Shown in pieces: positions 21,640 through 33,156 of a stretch of 64,000 nucleotides of DNA. Position 1 is the first letter of the stretch; the number at the start of each line of letters is the position of its first letter. The notes beneath the pieces are model-generated. The model did not search any database and was not told the origin of the DNA. It saw nothing but the letters and a program-made list of their open reading frames with translations. The position numbers were made by a program, and so were the translations under genes. This DNA comes from Labia minor. Lineage: Eukaryota; Arthropoda; Insecta; Dermaptera; Spongiphoridae. The stretch lies in assembly GCA_963082975.1 (NCBI GenBank), contig OY720348.1, forward strand, positions 17,599,146 to 17,663,145, read 5' to 3'.

Positions 21640-22536
21640 CAAATGTTAATACAATAGAAATATTAAGAAATATATAATTTCTTAGATATTATTCATATTT
21701 TTATTTTTATTTGTTTATTTATTTATTTTTTTTAAATTTTTTTTTATTATCATTGATTTCTCATTTCAAAACAACAAATTTAATTTATTCATACATTTAT
21801 GTTTATTTTTCATAACAAAAACAGTCTCGTAATATTAATTCTAACGATAATAAGAAAGATGGTCGATGATAGAAAAATAAATATCCAAGAGAAGACATTT
21901 TCATGGATGCTCCTGGATGGATAGGCCGCCATAACTATGCCTGTCGATGTCATTCCTTCCACCCAGTGATAATAACAAAAAAAAAACCCTTGAAAAACCG
22001 ATTTCTTACAGACTAACCATACTTTATTTGGAGTGGAGGGGGAACAGATTCTAGACCGTTACCGATCGACAACCCGGAGCGACCCACGCATCAACCAACC
22101 CCACTCCAACCCAAACAGGTCAACTAAATTTTCTATTTTATAAATTATTAATTAACCCAAAACCATAAATAATCCTAATAAGGGATGTTCTCTGTATTAC
22201 CATTCTTATTGATTTATATGAAAAGGAAAATCTCTTTAATTCCAACTTTTAATAATCAAATATATAAAATCTATAAATTAAAAAATAATCGAATCATTAA
22301 TATACCTATAAATTATCCAAACAGTAATTTTTTATGATTATTTTGATTCTATTACTGCCATTATTGTGAATATCATATATAAATCACGATTTACTATACA
22401 AGTATTATTATTATTATTATTAAATTTATTTTTTTGCTTGTTTTATGAGTTATAATTAAAATTTTAGTATTTAGAGAAATATTAATGGGTTGAATATATA
22501 TTCATATATATAAGTATAAGTCAAAGTTCATTTATA
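21640..22536. other. AT-rich region with a GC-richer island at 22018-22120
   Basis: The island is non-repetitive within the window. On the minus strand it ends in AAGTATG|GTTAGT at 22018/22017. It is a possible 5' non-coding exon; everything else is AT-rich and unassigned. Confidence 0.3.
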
Positions 22537-23537
22537 CACCTGTCCCCCGTTTTACACGGAAGATTGGTTCCGAACTAAACCGTGTACAACGAAATACGCT
22601 AAAATGTGGATAATTCAATAACTTTTTATTCTTTTATTATTTCATTAGGTCGTATATGTAAGTACATAATACAGAATTTAATTCATTCTATATTAGGAAC
22701 AAAAAATATAAGAATATAAATGCGTGTATGCAGCCAATATACACTTTTACCAGTTTTTACTATCTCTCACGGTTTTCCAATCGGTCTCCTTACTCCAATA
22801 TATTTTTCGTAAATATAATATAATAACTGAAAATTTTAAAGTATACTTTATCTCATACATAAATTAAATATTAAAATTTCATTTTTTTTACCAGAGACCT
22901 TATTGCGATGACGAAAAATTTCGATGTCTAGATTTTGATGTTTTTATAGGTTTTGAAGGTTCTTGAATCATTTTCACTAAGTTTGAGAAAAATGTTTGTG
23001 TGTGTATGTGTGTATGTATGTAGACAAGATTACGCAAAAACGGTTAGAGCTAGAATCATGAAATTTGGTACACGGGCATTATTCAAAATTTGTAGTTTTT
23101 TATCAACTTTTGAGAAATGTAGCTCTCTACCTTTGATTACGTTTTGATTTTTTTTCCTCTAAAGTGACCGTAAAAATAAAGATATATGTTTGATAGTTTT
23201 TCACAGGATTAAAAATTGTATAAAACTGCTATATATAGAATTTCAGGTTGATTGAATAGATGAAAGTACCGAAATTCATTATTTAATTGCAGATTACACG
23301 CGCCAACACGTGACGTGGTGCCATCAACCAAGAGTCAAACATACGCTGGTTTAATAAATATTATTTATTAATTTTAATATATAATTTATAATTAATTAAA
23401 TTTTATTTAAATATATTATATATTATTTAATCCAATTCAAATTGGGAGATAGTAGAGTGGAGACACTCCAGCTTATTTGAAATCCGTTAATTTATAAACC
23501 GTTTAAAAAAAGTACCGTGTAAAACGGGGGACAGATG
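22537..23537. mobile_element. TIR element C (CACCTGTCCCCCG ends), interrupted by HINE A
   Basis: The left end CACCTGTCCCCCGTTTTACA (22537) is inverted at the right end (ACGGGGGACAGATG, to 23537), with TATA on both sides. Its own sequence is 22537-22756 and 23473-23537; a family A element fills the middle. A second left half lies inverted at 30569-31109. The TA-type site and CCCCCG-rich ends loosely resemble pogo/Tigger-type MITEs; the superfamily is not certain. Confidence 0.7.
22757..23471 (+). mobile_element. HINE family A copy 8 with captured sequence at its 5' end
   Basis: The 5' terminal TTTTTACTATCTC (22755) is followed not by the usual sequence but by about 120 bp beginning TCACGGTTTTCC, a LINE 3'-end piece plus flank. 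It then re-enters the family A body at ACCAGAGACCTTATTGCG (22890). The same foreign stretch precedes the copy at 52.85 kb. The 3' hairpin is at 23455-23471. Confidence 0.75.
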
Positions 23538-23539
23538 TA

Positions 23540-24241
23540 TATTATTTTCTAGCTATATATTAGATTGCATACAAATTATAAATTTGTTATATATAAATTT
23601 ATATATAAACAAACAGGAGAAACTAGTTAAATATTCCTTTCCTTCACATAATTTTTATACAATTGAAGAAAGAATCGATCTGTATTGGTATAAAAAAAAA
23701 ACATTTTAATTAATTTTTTATTCTTATTAAAAGTAATTCATAATAATCTCACTATTTCTTTGAATAATATTCTTTTAAAATCATAATAAATATAAAAACA
23801 AACATTTTTCATGTTTATATTATACTATTATACTAACAATATTTAATAGATAAAGAATTTATAAATTCAATATAAATATATTTATTTAAATAATTCTGTG
23901 AATTGTTGCAATTAATATTTTTATAATCATTGGGCAGCCATATAGGTTCTTTGGATCAAAGGTGTCAGTTGAACACCCCCCGTGGAGTTTCCCGTTCATA
24001 TCCAAGATATTCGTTAGTTTTAATATTAATTTGATCAAAATGAAAATTAAGATATTAGCCACGATCACATTCATTAATCTTGTGAGTATTTATATAAAAT
24101 TAATAAACTTTAATAATCTAGACTAATAAATAAATTAATTATCGATTATATTTTAAGCAACTATTATGCTATGAAAAATAATAATAGTTTATTAATATCA
24201 TAGATTATAAATAAATTGATTTGTGATTGGATTTTCTATTG
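23540..24241. other. AT-rich region; first part duplicated at 58.4-58.6 kb
   Basis: 23538-23650 (ATTATTTTCTAGCTATATAT onward) matches 58460-58568. The rest is unassigned AT-rich DNA. Confidence 0.55.
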
Positions 24242-24249
24242 GTGTATGA

Positions 24250-24565
24250 CACGGTCGCGGGGAATTGGGATAAAATACCCCAAATGGGGGGGGGGGGGGG
24301 GTAAAAATGAGATTTTTTTGGGGGAAAATAAAACTTTTGTGAATAAAAAGTATATATTTTTAATTTGATATTTTATAAACCTGTTAGTATTTTTATAAAT
24401 TAAATTTTTAGTTATTGTTTTCTTTTCAAAATTATCATGCGGGACTATAATAGGAAAGATGCTAAAAAGAGATGATTTCGTTTTTGTTGCTCTTCACAAA
24501 TGGGGTAATATCAACTTACACAAAAATATTTTGGGGTAATGATTAAAAAAGTTCCCCGACCGCTG
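24250..24565. mobile_element. hAT-type MITE with perfect 8-bp duplication
   Basis: Ends CACGGTCGCGGGGAA and TTCCCCGACCGCTG are inverted. GTGTATGA is duplicated exactly (24242-24249, 24566-24573). A run of 16 G at 24286-24301 lies inside. Confidence 0.85.
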
Positions 24566-24605
24566 GTGTATGAGGATTTTTTCAAAACCAATAGTAAAAA
24601 AATTT

Positions 24606-25203
24606 AGCTGGAGTGTCTCCACTCGCGACTATATCTCAATTTGTATTGGATTAAATAACATAATATATTATATTTAAATTAAATTTTATAAATTATAAAT
24701 TAAAATTAATAAATAATGTTTATTAAACAAGCGCGTGTTTAGCTCTTTGTTGATGACACCATATCACGTGCTTGCGCGTGATCTGCAGTCTTAAAAAATT
24801 AATTTCGGTACTTTCAGCGATTCAATCAAGCTGAAATTCTATATATAGCAGTTTTATACAATTTTTAATCACGTGAAAAAGTATGAACCATATATCTTTA
24901 TTTTTACGGTCACTTTAGAGGAAAAAAAAATGAAAACGTGATAGGTAATGACCCTCTTCCGGATGAGCTACATTTCTCAAAAGTTTATAGAAAACTACAA
25001 ATTTTGAATAGTGCCCATGTACCAAATTTCATGATTTTAGCTCAAACCATTTTTGCGTAATCTTGTCTATATAATTACACACAAACATTTTTCTCAACCT
25101 TAGTGAAAATGATTCAAGAACCTTCAAAACCTATAAAAACATCAAAATATCAACATCGAAAATTTTCGTGATCGCAATACTATCTCTGGCGAGATATTAA
25201 AAA
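24606..25203 (-). mobile_element. HINE family A copy 9
   Basis: On the minus strand the 5' end is at about 25203 (CTCGCCAGAGATAG) and the 3' hairpin GAGTGGAGACACTCC is at 24606-24624. An AT-run interrupts the 3' inverted repeat. The GT core is nearly gone. Confidence 0.85.
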
Positions 25204-25204
25204 A

Positions 25205-25619
25205 TAGATTTGTGAGAGAAACAAAAATGTTATTGACATTGAAATAAAATAGGAGGATCTATTTTGTTTTTAATAAAAAAAATTATTAAATAAATATATT
25301 CAGAAATGAATAACAAATCGTTAAATATCAATATTTCTGATGTTTTTCACTATAATTTAAAATAAAATATGGTTTCTAACGATAAGGAAGGGGAACAATT
25401 CAAACTTTTGGAATGGATAAACCATTGTGATCCGCACTCTCTAAAAATAACATTAAATGTCATGAATTAATTATTACTTTTAAATTTCATATTGATTATA
25501 TAATATTTCAACCAGTGGCGTCATTTCAAATTTTACTTGGGAAGGGGGGCTTTTAAATTTCTTTTTCTTAAAATTACCAAAAAATTAATTTTTAAAAAAA
25601 TATCTATGTAGTAACAAAC

Positions 25620-25658
<39 letters not shown>

Positions 25659-26282
25659 TTCTTTCTGTTTTGGAAAATGTTTATGAAATTGATTTGGAGG
25701 GTTTGGAGATAATGAATTTACACTAAAAATTATTTTAAGGTTTTTTTTTAATTAAAGTAATTAATAATAATAGATGTCAATATTTATCTAATTCCATGAT
25801 TCGAGATGGTTTCGGAAAACGTTATAAATATTATTATTAATAACATTTATATTCTAGATACAATATGATTAAATCAATAATTAATCACATTAATAATTTT
25901 TCTGTATTTATCAACTTTTTAAATAATTAAATGGTTTTCTTATAAATCTTATCTTATTATACTAGCAAAATTGTATTTTGCAATCCAATTACGAAATATA
26001 TATTATGTTATATCCACAGGCCATACTTTTCTGTCTTTCAGTACGTTAATATGTACGTTTAAGGGCTGATTGTTTTATGACTATTTTTTTTAATTTATGT
26101 TCTTTTAAATTATTTGAAATTGTTTCATATATTTTGTTGTTTTTATTAAATAATAATCTTAATCGTAAATATCATAAAACCATATATTATATAATTAATT
26201 CAATAAATTTATTATGCTAAAATTTAAAAATATAAAATTGCGAAGAAGATAATAGATTTAATTTTTTAAAACTTTTTCAATT
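25205..26282. other. AT-rich region with hAT-like end and long (TA)n
   Basis: CAGTGGCGTCATTTC at 25513 looks like a hAT-type left end, without a matching right end. (TA)n occupies about 25624-25658. The remainder is unassigned. Confidence 0.4.
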
Positions 26283-26283
26283 T

Positions 26284-26890
26284 TAAGAGATAGTATTGCG
26301 ATCACGAAAATTTTCGATGTTGAGATTTTGATGTTTTTATACGTTTTGAAGGTTCCTGAATCATTTTCACTAAGGTTGAGAAAAATGTCTGTGTGTGTGC
26401 GTGTGTGTGTGTGTATGTGTGTGTATGTGTGTGTGTATGTATGTAGACAAGATTACGCAAAAACGGTTTGAGCTAGAATGATGAAATTTGGTACATGGAC
26501 ATTATTCAAAATTCATAGTTTTCTATCAACTTTTGAGAAATGTAGCTCAACCGGAAGAGGGTCATTACCTACAACGTTTTGATTTTTTTTCCTCTAAAGT
26601 GACCGTAAAAATAAAAATATATGTTTGATAATTTTTCACATGATTAATAATTGTATAAAACTGCTATATTTAGAATTTCAGCTTGATTGATTTCCTGAAA
26701 GTACCAGAATTAATTTTTTAACACTGCAAATCTCACGCGCCAACACGTGACGTGATGCCATCAACAAAAAGCCAAACATGGTTAATATTTATTATTTATA
26801 ATTTATAATTAATTAAATTTAATTTAAATATAATATATTTTGTTATGTAATCCAATTCAAATTGCGAGATAGTCGAGTGGAGACACTCTA
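26284..26890 (+). mobile_element. HINE family A copy 10
   Basis: It begins at TTAAGAGATAG, so the first half of the 5' hairpin is missing. It has a long GT/GTAT core (26390-26443). The 3' part has a small deletion after CCAAACATG. The 3' hairpin is GAGTGGAGACACTC. Confidence 0.85.
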
Positions 26891-27237
26891 GCTTATTTTT
26901 TTTATAAAAATGAAAATAGTAAGATTTTTATTTAGAAAAAATAAATTTGTTAATATTATTGAAATTAATAGTTAAAAAAAAACTACGTATCTAATATTAG
27001 ATATTAGACTATATAAATAACTTTCTGATCATGGAAATTGTGTACACAATTTTTTTTTTAAATTCATGTATTTATTAAGATTTGAGGAGGTGAAAAAATT
27101 GGATTATAAATCATTTTAATTGGATCTTTCTTAATTAAAGAAATTGATTACTTGACTCAATGAATATCTAAATCAAAATTTGGCTTTTAAGGTCATTTTG
27201 TTAAATAATTTATTTAAATGAATATTCATAATATTAT

Positions 27238-27330
27238 AATACCTGGAACACCGAGCTATCGCTCGACCCTTTAACAAATTTATACAATTTATTATTATAT
27301 AGTTTAAAAATTTTAAAATTTTTAAATTAT
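27238..27330. repeat. Dispersed repeat R3, copy 2 (diverged)
   Basis: AATACCTGGAACACCGAGCT, then CGCTCGACCCTTTAACAAAT. Same family as 7965-8060 and 50385-50640. Surrounding 26895-27470 is otherwise unassigned AT-rich DNA. Confidence 0.55.
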
Positions 27331-27471
27331 TTATTACAATTGTTAAATGGGTTTTCTAAAAATGACCACCAAAAATTTGTTTCCTAAAATAACTTGCATT
27401 TTCATTTGAAGATGAAAAATATATTCGAATTTATATGATAAAATATTTGATCCTATATTACGAGGGTCGTT

Positions 27472-27655
27472 CACAAAGTAACCGCCGTTTTGAAGTAAAA
27501 ATAAACCAATTGAGATACAAAAATTTTATTATATACATTTTAAAACTACACTTTTTCTCTACTTTTCTACATATTCACCAAATAAATTCAAGCACTTATC
27601 ATATCTTTTAACAGTTTTTGAAATGCCGTCTGCATAAAAATCTGCCCCCTAATTA
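27472..27655. mobile_element. Mariner-type terminal fragment
   Basis: It starts with ACGAGGGTCGTTCACAAAGT, a mariner-like terminal repeat next to TA, and continues about 180 bp with no opposite end. It is a different family from the AGGTCAATAAGT mariners elsewhere in the window. Confidence 0.5.
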
Positions 27656-27679
27656 GATAGTTTCAGTTTTATATAATTT

Positions 27680-28150
27680 TTTTCACACCAAATTTCACAT
27701 GTGGAGATTTTTACATATCTCCACGAATCATGCAATTTTCTTAACAGAAAAAAGTATTTTTAGCATGATGTCTGTCCGTCCGTCTGTCCGTCCGTATAGA
27801 TATGTACAGCCTGAACGGCTCAACTGATTTCGATGAAATTTGGTATATTTACTTAATGCATCAGTGGGATGAATTGATCAACTTTTGGTGCAATTCTAGA
27901 AACCGGAAGTGGTAGTATTAGCGATCGAAGATAGGAAGGAAAGGGTTATTTACACACCAAATTTCACATGAGGAGATTTTTTACATATCACCACGATTCA
28001 TGCACTTTGTATTGGTTTTATCCTCGAGAAAAATCATATTTATTAGTTTTTTCTTGATTTAAAATTATATGACGTCATCCAGCCATTCATGACGTCACAG
28101 TCTGGTCTTACATATATATTATAAATAAAATAAAATTAAAAATATTTATG
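27680..28150 (+). mobile_element. HINE family B copy, ends missing
   Basis: It runs from CACACCAAATTTCACATGTG through the GTCCGTCC core (27772-27797) to the ATGTTGTATTCATATC block. The ACCGACCGACG start and the 3' hairpin are lost; after 28160 it joins the TTTATAAATATTATCTATGG segment. Confidence 0.8.
28070..28097 (+). promoter_or_regulatory. Paired CRE-like sites
   Basis: TGACGTCA at 28070-28077 and 28090-28097, with the same 20-bp spacing as in the 10.3 kb copy. Confidence 0.5.
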
Positions 28151-28225
28151 TTGTATTCATATCTGTTTTTTCTTTATAAATATTATCTATGGTGTGAATT
28201 TCAAAAAAATCCATAGAGCGGTTTA

Positions 28226-28232
<7 letters not shown>

Positions 28233-28273
<41 letters not shown>
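28233..28273. repeat. (TA)n microsatellite
   Basis: About 20 TA units next to the Penelope-like inverted repeat. Confidence 0.9.
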
Positions 28274-28278
<5 letters not shown>

Positions 28279-28309
28279 GTTTAGATTTCCGTGAATGTTA
28301 TTATTATTA

Positions 28310-28775
28310 TTATTAATACATTTATCCGGGATATAATAACGTATTTTTGTAAGATTGTTTTCTCGACGTTTCGGCACCCATTTTGGCGCCATTTTCAAGA
28401 GGTTATTTAGGCGGAAATAACTTTTGGATTCTGGGTTAATAGGTTGGGTTGTTGTAGAGTTCAGAAAAAAGAATCCTGAGCACTCCTGAGACTGGCACAC
28501 GGACAACAGTCAGCCTCGGGCTATTGTCCAGTGTAGACGTGTGCCCAGGATTCTTCGGAGCTCTACAACAACGCAGTGAGTACAAAACCACCCAACCCAT
28601 CAATCCAAAATCCCAATATCGACTCTTGGTCACACAGACTAAGGCCCAGAATCCCAAAAATATTCTCGCCTAAATAACCTCTTGAAAAGGCCCCAAAATG
28701 GGCGCGGAAACGTCGAGAAAACAATCTCACAGAAATACGGGATATAAACCCGGATAAATCTGACAATAATAATAT
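28310..28775. mobile_element. Penelope-like inverted repeat with hammerhead-type cores
   Basis: Arms at 28318-28430 and 28665-28775 are inverted (TTTATCCGGG...CCCGGATAAA; AGGTTATTTAGGCG...CGCCTAAATAACCT). Homology extends inward, with the left arm internally deleted: AAGAATCCTGAGCAC near 28470 against TGTGCCCAGGATTCTTC near 28550. Each arm carries a CTTGAAAA-hairpin-GAAACGTC motif, minus strand at about 28410-28365 and plus strand at about 28681-28714. GAAACGTC with such a hairpin is typical of Penelope-like element ends, which carry hammerhead ribozymes. No protein remains. Confidence 0.55.
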
Positions 28776-28799
28776 ATATATATGTATTTTTGCTAGTAT

Positions 28800-29760
28800 A
28801 ATATAATAAAACCCATATTTTTTTTTCAAAAACAATCTTTTTCTTTAAAAGATATTCATATATATTCTTAAGGAGGCAGCTAACCGAGAGGGTAGCGTAT
28901 ATATAAATTTATATGAAAATTATATGAAAAATTAATAAAATATATAATAATTTCTATTTCATTCTAAAATGATTTTGATAAGTCTAATCACAATATATAA
29001 AATTAATTCAATATAATTAGAAAATCTTATATATATATATATATATTTATTACATTTAGTTATATTATATATTTATATAAATAAATTAAATATCAGATTA
29101 TTTTATTTAAATTAATAAAAAAAAAAATGATTTATATAATTACAAGTAAAAATTTATATATGAAAAATTAATAAAATATATAATAATTTCTATTTCATTC
29201 TAAAATGAGTTTGATAAGTTAAAAATATAAATTGTAATGATATATATTAATATTAAAGATTTTAAAAATGAAATTCAATCATTTGTTTTATTTTTTAATA
29301 TGACTATTCTAATAATAATATTACTTGTATGTTTTAAATTGATAAAACATATATTTTAGTATATATTCATATTATTATTTTATATTATATTTTATTAAAT
29401 ATTAATATTTTATTTTTATAAGAGAATGATTAATTAATTTCAAGAATTGAACGCGACTCGCCAGCACGTTGCTGTTATTATAATCGAGTGATAAGCAAGT
29501 CGGCCAATTCCATGAAAAGGAATTAAAAGAAAAATTAAAAAAGGAAAAAATAGAATTTATTTAGTTTCGATTGAGCAGTGAAAAGGTTAAGACGCCAAGG
29601 GGGTTGAGTGAACCTTGCTAGGTAAGAAATACATGGACTTTGAATTATTATTAATAATATAGAATACATTATATATAAGAATATTAATAAGTAAATATTA
29701 AGTATTTATTATATAATTAATCCTCTGTACCTGGTTCATTTCATATCATTGCTAAATAAA
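28800..29760. other. AT-rich region with short repeats
   Basis: 28871-28898 resembles the SINE head (GGCAGC...GAGAGGGTAGCGTA). A direct repeat of about 65 bp (ATATATAATAATTTCTATTT block) lies near 28920-28985 and 29150-29215. The 29445-29625 patch is less AT-rich and ends CTTGCTAG|GTAAGA, a donor-like site on plus, with no supporting frame. Confidence 0.4.
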
Positions 29761-29763
29761 TAA

Positions 29764-30568
29764 GCTGTAGTGTCTCCACTCGACTATCTCGCAATTTGTA
29801 TTGGATTAAATAAGATAATATATTATATTTAAATTAAATTTAATTAATTATAAAAATTATAAATTAAAATTAATAAATAATATTTATTAAACCAGCGCAT
29901 GATTAGCTCTTGGTTGATGGCACCAGGTCACGTGTTGGCGCGTGTGATTTGCAGTGTTAAAAAATTAATTTTGGTACTTTCAGCGATTCAATAAAGCTGA
30001 AATTCTATATATAGCAGTTTTATACAATTTTTAATCATGTGAAAAACTATCAAACATATATCTTTATTTTTACGGTCACTTTAGAGGAAAAAAAATCAAA
30101 ACGTAATCAAAGATTGAGCTACATTTCTCAAAAGTTGATAGAAAACTACGAATTTTGAATAATGCCCATGTAGCAAATTTCATGATTCTAGCTCAAACGG
30201 TTTTTGCGTAATCTTGTCTACATAAACACACACACACACACACACACAGAGAGAGAGACATTTTTCTCAACTTTAGTGAAAATGATTCACGTGGTAGGTA
30301 ATGGTCCTTCCTCTTCCGAATGAGCTACATTTCTCAAAAATTGATAGAAGACTACGAATTTTGAATAATACCCGTGTACCAAATTTCACCATTCTAGCTC
30401 AAACCGTTTTTGCGTAATCTTGTCTACATACATACAGACATACACACAGAGAGACATTTTTCTCAACCTTAGTGAAAATGATTCAGGAACCTTCAAAACG
30501 TATAAAAACATCAAAATCTCAACATCGAAAATTTTCGTGATCACAATACTATCTCTGGCGAGATAGTA
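29764..30568 (-). mobile_element. HINE family A copy 11 with internal duplication
   Basis: On the minus strand it starts at 30568 (CTCGCCAGAGATAG). After the first pass through the core and GGTAATGACC-type block, it jumps at about 30288 back to the AGTGAAAATGA point and repeats the core. It ends with the 3' hairpin at 29764-29782. Confidence 0.85.
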
Positions 30569-31109
30569 AAAGCTGGTAAAAGTGTATATTCGGCTTCATA
30601 CACGCATTTATATTCTTATATTTTTACTATCTCGTAAGAGATAGAATTGCGATCACGAACATTTTCGATGTTGAGATTTTGATGTTTTTATACGTTTTGA
30701 AGGTTCCTGAATCATTTTCACTAAAAGGTTGAGAAAAATATGTGTGTGTGTGTCTGTAACCAAGATTACGCAAAAATGGTTTGAGCTAGAATGATGAAAT
30801 TTGGTACATGGGCATTATTCAAAATTCGTAGTTTTCTATCAACTTTTGAGAAATGTAGCTCAACCGGAAGAGGGTCATTACTTACAACGTTTTGATTTTT
30901 TTTCCTCTAATTTGTTGCTAATATAGAATGAATTAAATTCTGTATTATGTACTTACATATACGACCTAATGAAATAATAAAAGAATTAAAATAGGCTTGA
31001 ATTATTCACATTTTAGTGTATTTCGTTTTACACGATTTTAACATAGAAAATTTAAAATTTACACGGTTTTGTTCGGAACCAATCTTCGGTGTAAAACGGG
31101 GGACAGGTG
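30569..31109 (-). mobile_element. TIR element C, second copy (left half), split by HINE A
   Basis: The inverted end ACGGGGGACAGGTG is at 31096-31109. The sequence matches 22537-22756 read backwards, interrupted at 30622-30908 by a family A fragment. As in copy 1, it meets a family A 5' end right after TTTTACCAG. Confidence 0.7.
30622..30908 (+). mobile_element. HINE family A copy 12, 3'-truncated
   Basis: The 5' end ACTATCTCGTAAGAGATAG has an intact hairpin. It runs through the core and stops at TTTCCTCTAA, where element C sequence resumes. Confidence 0.85.
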
Positions 31110-31114
31110 TATAA

Positions 31115-31660
31115 GAAAACATATATTTTTTTTTTCAAAAACAATCTCTTTCTTTAAAAGATATTCATATATAAAATATGAATTACAATCTGTATGAATT
31201 GTATATCTTATTTCAACTAGAATATTTAATAAATATTATCTAAAAATATTCATTTAATTAAAAATGCGAACTTTTAGAATAAAGTTCGAAATAAATAATT
31301 TAAATATTTGTTTATTATGAATAAAAATAAATATTTATATATTTTAATAATTCTGGGAATTGTTAGAATTTAATTTAATTTTTTTTTTTTTTTGATTGTC
31401 GAACGTGTGTCGACAGGTTTTACTGAATCAAGGTAGAGGGGCGTGATTTAACTTTCATTCTTATTAAGGATTTTATACCAGAAAATTTTTAGTTTTTTGT
31501 TAAAACGAATTGAAATCTAATGACAAAATAGGTTCAATAATTTGTAATTAGAAAAGTAAAAAGGGGGATATTTATAATAATCGGCTTATTCATTAATATC
31601 TCAGGTAAGACATATTTTTATATTAATATTCTCAATTCGTAAAGAATCATTTTTTTAAAA
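31115..31660. other. Unassigned AT-rich region
   Basis: 31128-31180 duplicates 28806-28857 (CAAAAACAATCT...AAAAGATATTCATATAT). A T-run lies at 31378-31394. Nothing else recognised. Confidence 0.45.
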
Positions 31661-31663
31661 ATT

Positions 31664-32305
31664 AGCTGGAGTGTCTCCACTCGACTATCTCGCAATTTGA
31701 ATTGGATTAAATAACATAATATATTATATTTAAATTATATTTAATTAATTATAAATTATCAATTAAAATTAATAAATAATATTTAATAAATCAGTGCATG
31801 TTTGGCTCTTTGTTGATGGCACCATGGCACGTGTTGGCGCGTGAGATTTGCAGTGTTAAAAAAATTAATTCTGGTATTTTCAGCGATTCAATCAAGCTGA
31901 AATTCTATATATAGCAGTTTTATACAATTTTTAATCATGTGAAAGACTATCAAACATATATCTTTTTTTTAAGGTCACTTTAGATGAAAAAAATTCAAAA
32001 CGTTGTAAGTAATAATCCTCTTCCGGTTGAGCTACATTTCTCAAAAGTTGATAGAAAACTACAAATTTTGATTAATGCCCATTTACCAAATTTCATGATT
32101 CTAGCTCAGACCGTTTTTTGTCTTTGTAATCTTGTCTGCATACATACACACACACACACCAACACACACACACACACACACACACAGACATTTTTCTCAA
32201 CCTTAGTGGAAATGATTCAGGAACCTTCAAAACGTATAAAAACATCAAAATCTCAACATCGAAAATTTTCGTGATTGCAATACTATATCTGGCGAGATAG
32301 TAAAA
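31664..32305 (-). mobile_element. HINE family A copy 13
   Basis: The 3' hairpin and inverted repeat are at 31673-31695 (read on plus as CTGGAGTGTCTCCACTCGAC). The 5' end is at about 32305. Long (CA)n core at 32144-32186. A 96-codon ORF across it is spurious. Confidence 0.9.
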
Positions 32306-32339
32306 ACGAAGGGCGGCTCAGATAATCAGATACGATATA

Positions 32340-32746
32340 TATGAGATCATTCAATAAGTAAAGAGACACATGGCACAAAACAGTTTATTTGATTCTTAAA
32401 AAAATCAGGCTATTTCTCAACATAATCACCCCCCCCCCCCCCCAAACACACACAGTTATGCACTTGTCCCATCATTCTTGCACCGCTTCTTTAACTTGCT
32501 CATTGTTAGCAAATCTTTTTCCACGTAGGGCACATTCAAGTGTTAAAAATCAGATGGAGCGAGGTCGGGTCTGTAGGCAGGATGAGGTAAGATCTCCCAA
32601 CACAATTGGGTCAGCTTAGGAAGCTGCAAGAAAGTGCATAACTGTGCGGGTGATTATGTTGAAAAATAGCCTGAATTTTGTAACCATCAAAAAAACCGTT
32701 TTTGATCTATAGTCATTTGTCTCTTTACTTATTGAATCTTCCTTAT
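32340..32746. mobile_element. Fold-back mariner-like MITE
   Basis: Ends AGATCATTCAATAAGTAAAG and CTTTACTTATTGAATCTTCC are inverted, flanked by TATA. Inner inverted segments (CAACATAATCACC.. and ..GGGTGATTATGTTG) extend the arms to roughly 120 bp. It contains a run of 15 C (32429-32443). No intact coding frame. Confidence 0.7.
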
Positions 32747-32749
32747 ATA

Positions 32750-33155
32750 TATATATATATATATTAAAAATTAAATAGATCTTTTATATATTTTATTTGA
32801 AAACCAAAAGCAAATAATGAAATCGGTCCAAAATTGAGCGGAATAAACTTTGAATGTAAACAAACTCACCTTCCCCTCTCATTTTCCGCTTATTTAAATC
32901 CTAATTTAACTGATTTAGAATTTGAACCACATATTTTTGAAAGATATTAACAGAGCATATTTATTAGAATAAATAAATAGAACGGTTCAGTTAAATAATG
33001 GAAAGAAAACGTGGAGATGAATTTTAAACAAAAATACAACCCTTATATCAGTGGATAAAATAAAATTCCATCTCGGGGATATATTAATAAAATAATATAT
33101 GCGTATATATGATAACTAAGATTGTATAAATTTATTACTCTCATTTTTGAACCTT
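32750..33155. other. Unassigned AT-rich DNA
   Basis: Nothing recognised except the final ~70 bp (33085-33156), which match 19370-19441 before another family A copy. Confidence 0.5.
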
Positions 33156-33156
33156 T

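Noticed and set aside
28231-28835. Three minus-strand ORFs
   Set aside because: Fall in the Penelope-like inverted repeat and TA microsatellite; similar peptides arise from both arms.
29445-29640. Plus-strand exon ending at GTAAGA
   Set aside because: Only a donor-like site; no open conserved frame or acceptor could be found.
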